Origin: Chlamydia trachomatis
GTDB lineage: Bacteria; Chlamydiota; Chlamydiia; Chlamydiales; 2-12-FULL-49-11
DNA length: 7,451 bases
Direction of reading: 5' to 3'
NCBI GenBank assembly: GCA_945870925.1
Contig: CAMBTZ010000065.1
Coordinates: 1 to 7,451 of the forward strand
Part shown: positions 1 to 6,453 of the stretch, piece after piece
Layout of the letters: each line of letters starts with the position of its first letter
Numbering within the stretch: position 1 is the stretch's first letter
Position numbers and translations under genes: made by a program
The notes under the pieces: model-generated
What the model saw: only the letters and a program-made list of their open reading frames with translations
Told to the model about the DNA's origin: nothing
Databases searched by the model: none

Positions 1-1175
1 CCTTTGATAAAATGGCGATACCTTTAGAAAATAGCAGAGACCTTTCAAGCTTCTCCTTTATTGCTATAGATGCAGCTAGTATAAATAGAGAGAATCGATA
101 CATTCTCCAATATCTTTCCGAATTACCATCCTTAGAAATTTTACAAACCTACTCTCTTAATGACGACTTTAGAATTGATAGCCACTTCCTTCAAAAACCT
201 GATAAAAATGGCTACTCAATCTCTCTTCAAATATCGCCCTATGATCATGAATGTTTAGATCCAATTCCACAGAAAATCTATTATATTATTGATCGGAGCA
301 GTTCGATTGAGACGCACAGGTTCAATGCTTTTAAGAATGGACTTATCCAATCACTTGCTCATCTTCATGAATCATCAACTTATAATATAATCTCCTTTGA
401 TCAAAGCTGGGAAAAACTAAGTTCAACTGATTTAAAACCAACAAAGTCTTCTATCCAAACAACTAAGAAAAATTTAGAGAAAGTGAATCAAAAACTGAGC
501 TCCTCATTTACAACTCTTTTATCAGCCCTTGAAACTCTCCAAAAACAGGCAGAATTAAGCAGCGAACCTCATACAGTTATTCTTCTAACTGATGGTCATT
601 TTCTAAAAAATCTCCGTTTAAATCGCGAATCTTTCAATAAGCTTTTCCACACAAATACCGATAATTTCTCTATTTTTACAGCTGCAATAAGTGATAATAA
701 TAACACTTATATGCTAGAACTAATGGCTAAGCTTGGAAGAGGCGAATATCTCTATTCACAAACTCATGCAGCTTTTCCGAGAAAACTTGCAGTTCTTATT
801 AAAAGACTTCAAAGGCCTATTGCCTCTGATCTTAGAATCACACTGCTTGATCCCAAATCCAAAATAAATTTTTGCCACAATACCCAAACAGCCCCACTTC
901 TTTTCTCTGACAAACTCTATAACATCTATGGAGAGACAGAAAAACTGGAAACGATCGACTTAATTATTCAAGGCAAATCAGGTGATAAATGGATAAACAT
1001 TGTGAAAAAAATCGATCTTGCAAAAGCTGAAAAAGCAAAAACTATCGATAAAGAGCTAGCTTCAAAAAAAGCTCTTACCCACATCATAAATTTTGTTTTC
1101 ACTAATAATCAAAATGAGCTCCTTCTTGCAAAGCAGCTCATTCAATCTTATGATCTCAAATACAATATAAATTAG
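1..1175 (+). CDS. VWA-domain protein (VIT/VWA-like), C-terminal part, cut by left window edge
   Basis: The frame is open from the first bases (Phe-Asp-Lys before the ATG at 12) and that ATG has no Shine-Dalgarno, so the gene very likely begins outside the window. Residue numbers count from the ATG at 12. A VWA fold starts near residue 87. Its metal-ion-dependent adhesion site (MIDAS) is IIDRSSS (Asp94, Ser96, Ser98), with a Thr-rich segment SSSFTTLLSAL near 163-173 and LLTDGH near 191-196 as the third MIDAS element. After the fold, LELMAKLGRGEYLY and a following LKRLQRPIA-like stretch resemble the region after VWA in proteins that pair an N-terminal VIT domain with VWA. The residues before 87 could be the end of such a domain, but I cannot confirm it. 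No membrane segment is visible. VWA domains usually mediate metal-dependent protein-protein contacts; the partner here is unknown. The gene ends with TAG, overlapping the convergent porin gene by four bases. Confidence is high for VWA and low for role. Confidence 0.8.
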   Translation, partial: FDKMAIPLENSRDLSSFSFIAIDAASINRENRYILQYLSELPSLEILQTYSLNDDFRIDSHFLQKPDKNGYSISLQISPYDHECLDPIPQKIYYIIDRSSSIETHRFNAFKNGLIQSLAHLHESSTYNIISFDQSWEKLSSTDLKPTKSSIQTTKKNLEKVNQKLSSSFTTLLSALETLQKQAELSSEPHTVILLTDGHFLKNLRLNRESFNKLFHTNTDNFSIFTAAISDNNNTYMLELMAKLGRGEYLYSQTHAAFPRKLAVLIKRLQRPIASDLRITLLDPKSKINFCHNTQTAPLLFSDKLYNIYGETEKLETIDLIIQGKSGDKWINIVKKIDLAKAEKAKTIDKELASKKALTHIINFVFTNNQNELLLAKQLIQSYDLKYNIN

Positions 1176-2344
1176 AAATTAAATCCGGTTTTGACAACCA
1201 ATCCTTCTAAGTATAAGTTTGAAACAGCTCCACCTGATGAATATCCATTCACAGTATCGGCAAGATAACGCATCATATTTTGTTCAAAAAATATACTTAC
1301 GTCATAAAGCGCTTGGATATTCCAATGAAGTCTTTGATTACAGAAATAGGCATCCCAACCAAGGCCAAGGCTTAAGTCAATATTTGGTCTAAGAGTATTG
1401 AAGTCTTTAATATGATAAATGACTGGAGTAGGATAGTTAAGATAGGTGCTTTCAACATTCATTGAAACAGAATAACCTGTAAACAGCAAACTTGCAGCAG
1501 CATCCCCAATAAATCGCACTCCGTAACCAAGGTACCAATTCCCATTAATTCGAACTCTAGGACCTACGCCATTAGAATGAGAAGAATAATGCGCATCAGA
1601 ATCTGAGAGTATATGATCCTCTAAACTTGCTCCGGTTAAATCAAAATCGATATCTAGATTTTGTCTTATAAAAGCTCCTCTAAGTCCAAAAGATGGCTCA
1701 AAAGTAAGCCGTTTTCCTGAATATAAGGGTCTTGAAACTTGAGCATCTACTAAATCGATTTTATAATTCCACTTCGATGAAATTTTATTTGCTAGGAAAT
1801 CATTGTCATAATCATATAGCCAAATTGATGTATACCATAAGCCGGTCTGAGGAATTGAATTACCATTAAATGAGCTGTTATCGGCATTTGGAGCAGTTTC
1901 ACTTGTATGCGTTGTACCATGTATCCAGCTATACTCTGCATATAGAACCCAATTATCGTTTGGACAAATATAGCCAAGCCCTACTTGAAATCCTGACTTA
2001 TAACTATAATCCTGTACCAATACAGACTCATTAAACGGATTCCAAGTATACGTTCCGGAATTACAATAACCATCGGTAATAGTTGCTAAAACAGGAATTC
2101 CCAAATCCATCCCACCTTGACTTGCTTGATAATAGAGATAGCTTGCATTCACAAACGTACTCCAACCATCCTTAATATCAATAGCAGCAGGCGCATTATA
2201 CCCCGATTACATACATTGAGCACTTGTCGGTAATCCCTGTTGATAACAACTAGACGAATTTACAGCTGATGAATCCCCACTATCACCCGCGCACACACCA
2301 CAAAAGGATAAAGCAGATGCACAAGTTAAAAACAAATATTTCAT
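1172..2344 (-). pseudogene. Lpg1974-family pore-forming outer-membrane protein (MOMP-like) with one in-frame stop
   Basis: Reading from the ATG at 2344, the first 45 residues carry a signal peptide (MKYLFLTCASALSFCGVCAG, likely cut after VCA). A TAA then interrupts the frame at 2209-2207, and the same frame stays open for 344 more codons to TAA at 1174-1172. The residues right after the stop, SGYNAPAAIDIKDGW followed by FVNASYLYYQASQGGMDLG, match the conserved N-terminal block of chlamydial Lpg1974-like porins (typically YNAPARIDV...W...ASFIYWQ...GLDLG), so the stop lies inside a once continuous protein. The body alternates aromatic and polar residues like beta strands, and the C-terminus VVKTGFNF ends in the Phe expected of an outer-membrane barrel. 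Without the stop the protein would be about 390 residues. A GTG at 2152 opens the 326-codon downstream part but lacks an export signal, so reinitiation there should not give a functional porin. No frameshift or second stop is seen, so the lesion is recent, a base-call error, or read through. A GGAG Shine-Dalgarno lies four bases before the start. Confidence 0.8.
2207..2209 (-). other. Internal TAA stop codon breaking the porin gene
   Basis: Codon 46 from the ATG at 2344 reads TAA, between ...SAQCM and SGYNAPA.... Reading frame and family similarity continue without shift on both sides. The surrounding bases (ATG TAA TCG GGG) are not a homopolymer, so an indel is not involved. One substitution (for example to CAA, GAA, AAA, TTA, TCA or TAT) would restore the full gene. 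Confidence 0.85.
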
Positions 2345-2348
2345 AACA

Positions 2349-2352
2349 CTCC
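2349..2352 (-). promoter_or_regulatory. Shine-Dalgarno of the porin gene
   Basis: GGAG followed by TGTT and then ATG at 2344. It decides the start: an in-frame ATG lies 24 codons upstream (2416), but that would put non-signal residues before an otherwise normal Lys-plus-hydrophobic signal peptide. Confidence 0.65.
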
Positions 2353-2390
2353 ATACAAATAGTATTTCCCTTCCCTGTAGAACATACGTC

Positions 2391-2419
2391 ATATTATTAA
2401 AATATATTTTATACATTGA
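2391..2419 (-). promoter_or_regulatory. Possible promoter for the porin gene
   Basis: On the minus strand TAATAT (2396-2391) resembles a -10 box. It lies 17 bases after TCAATG (2419-2414), a poor -35 match, and the spacer is almost all A/T. Transcription would start about 40 bases before the porin ATG. This is inferred from sequence likeness only; other AT-rich registers are possible. Confidence 0.25.
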
Positions 2420-2441
2420 GGGTCAAACCCTCAAATTTTTT
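2416..2441 (+). terminator. Intrinsic terminator upstream of rsmD, plus orientation
   Basis: A perfect 8-bp inverted repeat, TTGAGGGT / ACCCTCAA (2416-2423 and 2427-2434), with a CAA loop is followed after one A by six T (2436-2441). The T-run is only on the plus-strand 3' side, so the hairpin would stop rightward transcription. The nearest plus-strand gene upstream is the VWA gene ending at 1175, more than 1.2 kb away across the oppositely oriented porin gene. It may block antisense readthrough, act as a leader attenuator for rsmD, or be the VWA gene's old terminator displaced by insertion of the porin gene. Confidence 0.6.
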
Positions 2442-2478
2442 AGTTATTCAAATTGGGGAGTATGGTAGACTTTTTGGC

Positions 2479-3045
2479 ATGAACTTAAAAATACTTGGTG
2501 GTGAGTTAAAAGGGCGTAATATTAAGACGCCGGGTACACCTGCCACGCGGCCAATTACTTCTCTGCTTCGTAAATCAATATTTGACACCTGTCATTTTTA
2601 TATTGGTGATGCAAGGATATTAGACCTGTTTGCAGGCTCAGGAGCCATTGGTATAGAAGCACTTAGCAGAGGCGCTAAGATAGCTTATTTTCTAGATAAT
2701 GATTATACTGCGGTGCAGTGCATCAAAGAAAATATTGAAACGTTAAAGTTAAAAAATCAGGCTGTTCTTTTAGATAAAGATGCGTTTTTATTCCTAGAAG
2801 AATATGACAAAGAACCGTTTGATATCCTTTTTATTGATCCGCCCTATCCAATTGGACTTGAGGGCTATCAAAAGCTTTTAAACTTACTTCTTATAACTAA
2901 GGCAGTCTCTTCAGAGAGCATCATCTTTTTAGAAGGACCAAAAACATTAGCCAAATCCCTATCTGCCCTAATTCCCACCCTATTTACTCTTCGCAAAGAG
3001 AAACAGAGTGGAACAACAATTCTATATCAACTTTTAATTAAATGA
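2479..3045 (+). CDS. rsmD: 16S rRNA (guanine(966)-N2)-methyltransferase RsmD
   Basis: This 188-residue cytoplasmic protein is the usual size for RsmD, which uses S-adenosylmethionine to methylate N2 of a guanine in the 30S subunit (G966 in E. coli). Visible hallmarks are the N-terminal LKILGGELKGRNIKTP and TRP...LRKSIFD, SAM-binding motif I DLFAGSG (about 49-55), an acidic motif II region FLDND (71-75), the catalytic DPPY (120-123) in FDILFIDPPYP, and the C-terminal SGTTILYQL. The ATG at 2479 fits the family N-terminus. A TTG at 2416 opens the same frame but would place 21 unrelated residues and the terminator hairpin inside the coding region. The ATG has no well-spaced Shine-Dalgarno (GGGGAG at 2455-2460 is 18 bases away). 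TATGGT at 2461-2466 could be a -10 box giving a nearly leaderless mRNA, which is speculative. Its 3' end overlaps the convergent repeat-protein gene by 12 bases. Confidence 0.93.
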   Translation: MNLKILGGELKGRNIKTPGTPATRPITSLLRKSIFDTCHFYIGDARILDLFAGSGAIGIEALSRGAKIAYFLDNDYTAVQCIKENIETLKLKNQAVLLDKDAFLFLEEYDKEPFDILFIDPPYPIGLEGYQKLLNLLLITKAVSSESIIFLEGPKTLAKSLSALIPTLFTLRKEKQSGTTILYQLLIK

Positions 3046-5529
3046 CTCTTTAGAGATCAGCTGATCGTCTTTATAAATTTGGAGCAAGCGAGGCTTACCG
3101 CTGTCATAGTATTTATTAAATTTCCCCTCCTTTTTTCCGGCTTGATATTCACCTTCAAAGACAAGGGTTCCAGCTTCATTCCATGATTTAGAAGAGCCGT
3201 CTTGCTGGCCATCTTTATAATTTACGACAGCTGATACTTTACCATCCGGATAAAAACTAGTCTCTTCTCCATGAATACTTTCATTTACATAGGGTGTTAT
3301 TTTTGCAATGTTTCCATCTGGAAAGTATTGGATATTTTCACCATTGCGCTTATCATTAACAAAATGCATTTTTGCTATCATCTTACCTTGTGTATTAAAT
3401 ACAACTGCATCCCCCTCTTTTTTCCCCTTACAGAATTGAGAGACTGCAATTTTTACCCCGGCATCGTTATATTCTCTAACTTCCCCTTCAATTTGCCCAT
3501 CTTTATAAACTGCTTCTAGGGCTTTTACTTTTCCGTATTTTTCATGAATTGGGTAATATACTTCATAGGGACCCTCTTTCCTATTTTTCACATAGGTGCA
3601 GATAATTTCTCTACCGGCCTGATCTTTTTGCATCAGTTTTCCATGAAGTTTCCCCTTATCATAAAAGCCCTCTTCTATAAGCTCACCATCTTCTTTATAG
3701 AGTGCTTTTTTACCATTTAAAAGACCATCGTCATAACTCATTACTGATTGGAGATTTCCATTTGCGTAAAACATTTTTTGTTCGCCTTGCATAGCGCCTT
3801 TGCTATTATGAACACAAAGTCTAAGAAGAGTTTGCTTTTGGCCTGCTTTTAATTGATCTTTTCTATAAAACTCTCTCTGCTCGCCAACAAAATTTCCCCC
3901 TTTATAAAATTTAGAAAAAGCTAATGTTCCATCTTCATACCAACCTTCTGCAACACCTTCAGGCTTATCATTTTGATAATTTGCTTTTAATTTAAGCTGT
4001 CCATTTTCGTGATATTCAAGGGTTTTTCCATGACGCGATCCATGTGCTACTTCTACAACTTCTTTAGGACGACTCTTTCCAAAATAAGATGAAATAAGTC
4101 CTTTAACTTTACCCTTATCATAATTCTCTTCTAAGAGAAGTTCCCCTTTCTCATTCCACTGCTTATGAGCTCCGGACATAATTCCCTTTTGATATGAAAT
4201 AGTCTCTCTTTGAACACCGTTTTCATACCAAGATTGATGAACTCCAAGTGGCTCACCTTTATGAAAGAATCGCTTAGATTTTATTTGCCCATTTGAAAAC
4301 CACTCAGTAATCTCACCTTCAACTTTATCCTCTTCATAATTAGCTTTTAAAGATGGAGCTCCATTCTCATGCCACTCTTGACCAAGTCCTGATAGTTTTC
4401 CATCTTTATAGAAGTAAGATTTATAAGGAGCCCCATTTGGATGATATTCTTTTTCAGCCCCCGCAAACATTCCGTCTAGGTATGAATATTCAACAAGTAT
4501 AACACCATCTTCCGACCATTTTTTAAATCCGCCTGTAAGCTTGTCATTTTTAAGAGTGTATTCTGCTGTCACATTTCCATTATCAGCAAATTCTTTAATT
4601 GGTTTTAAAAGCTCTCCCTTATCATTAAACTCGGCAATGAATTTATAATTTCCATTTTCATATTTAAGAAAACTAACGCCAACGCGCATTCCATCATGAT
4701 AAATTGTCTCGCCAAGAAGATCTCCCGTTAATGAAAACGCTTGTGCAGCGCCATGCATTTTCCCATCTCTGTAAGAAACCTTATCACTCTCTTTTCCATT
4801 TGGGTGATAGGCAACATGTACTCCAATTGGAGATCCATGATCAAAATGTCTAATTGAAAAAATTGCCCCCTGTTCATCATACGCAATCAAGGCAGGATTA
4901 TTTCCATAATCACTTTCTTTATCAGCAACATAGTTAACTTTAATTCTTGCAACACCATTTTCATGCCACTCGATTGCTAATCCATCTTTAAGTCCATTCA
5001 CATAAGGGACCATACCTTTTCGCTTTCCACTTTGGTAATAAGTCCAAGCCTCACCTTCAACGCTTCCATTATTGAAATGGCACTCAAATTCTTTTTGGCC
5101 ATCTTCGTAAAAAACAACTCTTGGACCCCATAAAACATCATGATCGTATAATTCTTCGCTTTTAACACTTCCACTCGGATAAAACTCTTTATGCGGTCCG
5201 TGTTTTATCCCTGCAGTATAACAAAAAATCTCTTTTACTTTTCCGTCAGGATAATAATTCACTGATAATCCGTGCTGCTGCTCATTTAATAGATCTTCTT
5301 CAACTGCGATAGCACCATTTTCTGTTAGAATGACTCTTTTAATAGCGCTCTCTTTTTCATCACTTAGATCCTCATAAAAATAGACAGCCTTTGCAGATCC
5401 ATTATCATATGTTTGAGTAATCGTTGGTCTCCACTCAGGAGCCCTTGGCAGTAAATGATCTCTTACAATTTGGACCTCATGACCGATTAGTGAGGCCACA
5501 AGCGTAGTTGCAACTAGTACCAATTTCAT
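3034..5529 (-). CDS. Exported MORN/YwqK-type repeat protein, about 30 repeats of 24 residues
   Basis: This 831-residue protein starts with a short Lys-plus-hydrophobic segment (MKLVLVATTLVASLIG) that looks like a signal peptide or N-terminal anchor without a clean cleavage site. Residues 87-825 are an array I count as 30 MORN_2-like units (the family that includes Bacillus YwqK), with approximate consensus GxxxEYxENGxxKxxxxYxDGKxx. Residues 30-86 look like two decayed units. There is no catalytic domain or further membrane helix, and the C-terminus stops just after the last unit. Databases tend to call such proteins 'YwqK family antitoxin', but there is no toxin partner here. Its ATG overlaps the TGA of the upstream pseudopilin gene (ATGA), and AGGAAGG (5534-5540) is a strong Shine-Dalgarno, so it belongs to the T2S operon. 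By inference it is a T2S substrate or a periplasmic/outer-surface accessory; MORN-type repeats in other proteins bind membranes or proteins, but the ligand here is unknown. Confidence 0.85.
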   Translation of the reverse strand: MKLVLVATTLVASLIGHEVQIVRDHLLPRAPEWRPTITQTYDNGSAKAVYFYEDLSDEKESAIKRVILTENGAIAVEEDLLNEQQHGLSVNYYPDGKVKEIFCYTAGIKHGPHKEFYPSGSVKSEELYDHDVLWGPRVVFYEDGQKEFECHFNNGSVEGEAWTYYQSGKRKGMVPYVNGLKDGLAIEWHENGVARIKVNYVADKESDYGNNPALIAYDEQGAIFSIRHFDHGSPIGVHVAYHPNGKESDKVSYRDGKMHGAAQAFSLTGDLLGETIYHDGMRVGVSFLKYENGNYKFIAEFNDKGELLKPIKEFADNGNVTAEYTLKNDKLTGGFKKWSEDGVILVEYSYLDGMFAGAEKEYHPNGAPYKSYFYKDGKLSGLGQEWHENGAPSLKANYEEDKVEGEITEWFSNGQIKSKRFFHKGEPLGVHQSWYENGVQRETISYQKGIMSGAHKQWNEKGELLLEENYDKGKVKGLISSYFGKSRPKEVVEVAHGSRHGKTLEYHENGQLKLKANYQNDKPEGVAEGWYEDGTLAFSKFYKGGNFVGEQREFYRKDQLKAGQKQTLLRLCVHNSKGAMQGEQKMFYANGNLQSVMSYDDGLLNGKKALYKEDGELIEEGFYDKGKLHGKLMQKDQAGREIICTYVKNRKEGPYEVYYPIHEKYGKVKALEAVYKDGQIEGEVREYNDAGVKIAVSQFCKGKKEGDAVVFNTQGKMIAKMHFVNDKRNGENIQYFPDGNIAKITPYVNESIHGEETSFYPDGKVSAVVNYKDGQQDGSSKSWNEAGTLVFEGEYQAGKKEGKFNKYYDSGKPRLLQIYKDDQLISKESFN
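3055..5271 (-). repeat. Protein-level tandem array of about 30 MORN_2-like units
   Basis: Each unit opens with Gly, has an aromatic plus ENG/DGK-type turn near positions 7-11, a second aromatic near 18 and a DGK-type turn near 20-22. By my hand division 25 of 30 units are exactly 24 residues (72 bases). The exceptions are one of 29 residues with an ESDYGNNPAL insertion, one of 25, one of 33 containing LLRLCVHNSKG, one of 23 and one of 29 containing PIHEKYGK. Units are diverged in sequence, so the array is old and under selection for fold rather than freshly amplified. Confidence 0.85.
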
Positions 5530-5990
5530 ATTACCTTCCTAAATGCGTGTTTTATATTAACACTATATTGTTTTTTTAAATGACTCGTCATACAAAGAGT
5601 AAGTTGATCATCACCCTCTATCCAGCCATTTCCATAAAAATTAATCTCTTTCTCCTCTTCAATTTTTCCAAATACAATTTCCGGAAACGCAGTCGGAATT
5701 TGGAATAAAACTTTTATTGAATTCGGAGGAGAATCGGTCTTACGAGTAAGATAAATCTTCCCCTTTTTTTGTACGAGTAATAATTTAATATCGATTTGAT
5801 AAGTGAGTGCTAAACTTTTTGTCAGCATAATTTCCGATGTAATTTTTTCACACGATGTAGAAAATCGCCTCTCCTGTAAAAGCTTACCACCGTTATATAT
5901 AGCAACTGAACCGGCCATTGCTAACAACATCATGCAAATCAAAATTTCGATCAGAGTAAAGAATTTTCTATTTTTCTTAGCTGTCGGCAT
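5526..5990 (-). CDS. GspH-like minor pseudopilin of the type II secretion system
   Basis: This 154-residue protein begins MPTAKKNRKF|FTLIEILICMM: a short basic leader, then Phe+1, the essential Glu+5 (Glu15) and a hydrophobic helix to about residue 33, the type IV pilin-like N-terminus that prepilin peptidase processes. The residue before the predicted cut is Phe10 rather than the usual Gly. The soluble part ends with INFYGNGWIEGDDQLTLCM and a last beta-rich stretch, resembling the F-x-x-x-G-x-x-x-G pattern near the C-terminus of GspH/FimT-type pseudopilins. It would sit at the tip of, or within, the periplasmic pseudopilus. It overlaps gspG by 14 bases, has no clear Shine-Dalgarno (the upstream bases read AAAGACGAACTAA) and so is probably translated by coupling. 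The pseudopilin class is firm; the H assignment is a moderate inference, and I or another minor class is possible. Confidence 0.75.
   Translation of the reverse strand: MPTAKKNRKFFTLIEILICMMLLAMAGSVAIYNGGKLLQERRFSTSCEKITSEIMLTKSLALTYQIDIKLLLVQKKGKIYLTRKTDSPPNSIKVLFQIPTAFPEIVFGKIEEEKEINFYGNGWIEGDDQLTLCMTSHLKKQYSVNIKHAFRKVI
5534..5540 (-). promoter_or_regulatory. Shine-Dalgarno of the repeat-protein gene
   Basis: AGGAAGG ends four bases before the ATG at 5529 and lies within the last codons of the pseudopilin gene. Together with the ATGA stop/start overlap it indicates translational coupling and fixes the start. Confidence 0.65.
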
Positions 5991-6441
5991 TTAGTTCGTC
6001 TTTATCAAAATGGAAAGCCCACGGATACTCATCTTGCATTTCGTGATTAGTCATCTTTTTTTTGGTTTTAAGAAAATTGTACCAGTTTTTTGAAAATACA
6101 AAAAAGTCAGGCTCTTCTCCTTCAGAATTTTCAATTTTCTCAATAACATATTGCTGATTCCAACCATCTTTAATTAATTTATCTGCTCTATTTACAAAAC
6201 CGGTATCTCTTAAAGCTTCTTCAGGATTAGCTAAAACCCTATCAAACGCATCTTTTTTTTGCGCAATTTGAAGATTTAGAAAATCATACACCTGTTTTGA
6301 GCCTTGCTCACTTTTAAAAGATTTCCCTTCATCTAAGCTCCCCTTCATATTGTAACCAATCACACTGCCAATAAGGCCAATGATAAATATTACAATCATA
6401 ATTTCAATTAATGTGAGTGCTCTTTTTTTTATTTTGATCAT
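5977..6441 (-). CDS. gspG: Type II secretion major pseudopilin GspG-like
   Basis: Starting at the ATG at 6441 the protein has 154 residues: leader MIKIKKRA, then LTLIEIMIVIFIIGLIG, the prepilin-type N-terminus with Glu+5 at Glu13 and one hydrophobic helix. The residue before the cut is Ala8, not Gly, and +1 is Leu, not Phe. The soluble part has the GspG-like block LIKDGWNQQYVIE (compare D-P-W-G-x-P-Y in classical GspG), followed by an acidic stretch and FFVFSKNW. The tail is rich in acidic and aromatic residues, and I cannot identify the classical calcium-binding loop. GspG polymerises into the periplasmic pseudopilus that pushes substrates through the secretin. An in-frame ATG at 6471 would add ten residues and overlap gspF. 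The 6441 start is preferred because GAGG lies eight bases ahead and the basic leader has normal length. It lies directly after gspF and before the second pseudopilin. Confidence 0.85.
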   Translation of the reverse strand: MIKIKKRALTLIEIMIVIFIIGLIGSVIGYNMKGSLDEGKSFKSEQGSKQVYDFLNLQIAQKKDAFDRVLANPEEALRDTGFVNRADKLIKDGWNQQYVIEKIENSEGEEPDFFVFSKNWYNFLKTKKKMTNHEMQDEYPWAFHFDKDELNADS

Positions 6442-6449
6442 GAAGTATA

Positions 6450-6453
6450 CCTC
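6450..6453 (-). promoter_or_regulatory. Shine-Dalgarno of gspG, overlapping the gspF stop codon
   Basis: GAGG eight bases before the ATG at 6441. Its first two bases are also the last two of the gspF TGA (6454-6452), so a ribosome ending gspF sits on the gspG start site. It selects 6441 over the upstream ATG at 6471. Confidence 0.65.

Noticed and set aside
1..60. Roughly 20-base spaced recurrence of CCTTT at the left edge
   Set aside because: Three short copies with weak similarity beyond five bases, inside a coding frame; no sign of a real tandem repeat.
1792..1977. 61-codon open frame on the minus strand
   Set aside because: It lies wholly inside the porin gene in another frame, with no ribosome-binding site and no recognisable domain.
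2211..2420. 10-base direct repeat ATACATTGAG at 2211-2220 and 2411-2420
   Set aside because: It is short, AT-rich and without flanking similarity. One copy is inside the porin frame and the other in the terminator stem, so chance is the simplest explanation.
2416..2478. TTG-started N-terminal extension of RsmD
   Set aside because: It adds 21 residues absent from the family, runs through the terminator hairpin and has no ribosome-binding site.
3055..3066. Perfect 12-base palindrome GATCAGCTGATC near the convergent gene ends
   Set aside because: It encodes the last codons of the repeat protein, would form only a short stem with a tight loop, and has no T-run, so it is not a convincing terminator or operator.
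3271..3519. 82-codon open frame on the plus strand
   Set aside because: It is antisense to the repeat array. Its Cys/Phe/Ile-rich translation is what the complement of the repeat codons gives, and it has no start signal or family likeness.
3034..5529. Reading the repeat protein as a toxin-antitoxin antitoxin (YwqK name)
   Set aside because: There is no adjacent toxin gene, the protein is far larger than YwqK, has an export-like N-terminus and is coupled to T2S genes; only the repeat type is shared.
5803..5994. 63-codon open frame on the plus strand
   Set aside because: It is antisense to the second pseudopilin, which has clear pilin features; the hydrophobic stretch mirrors the pilin helix codons.
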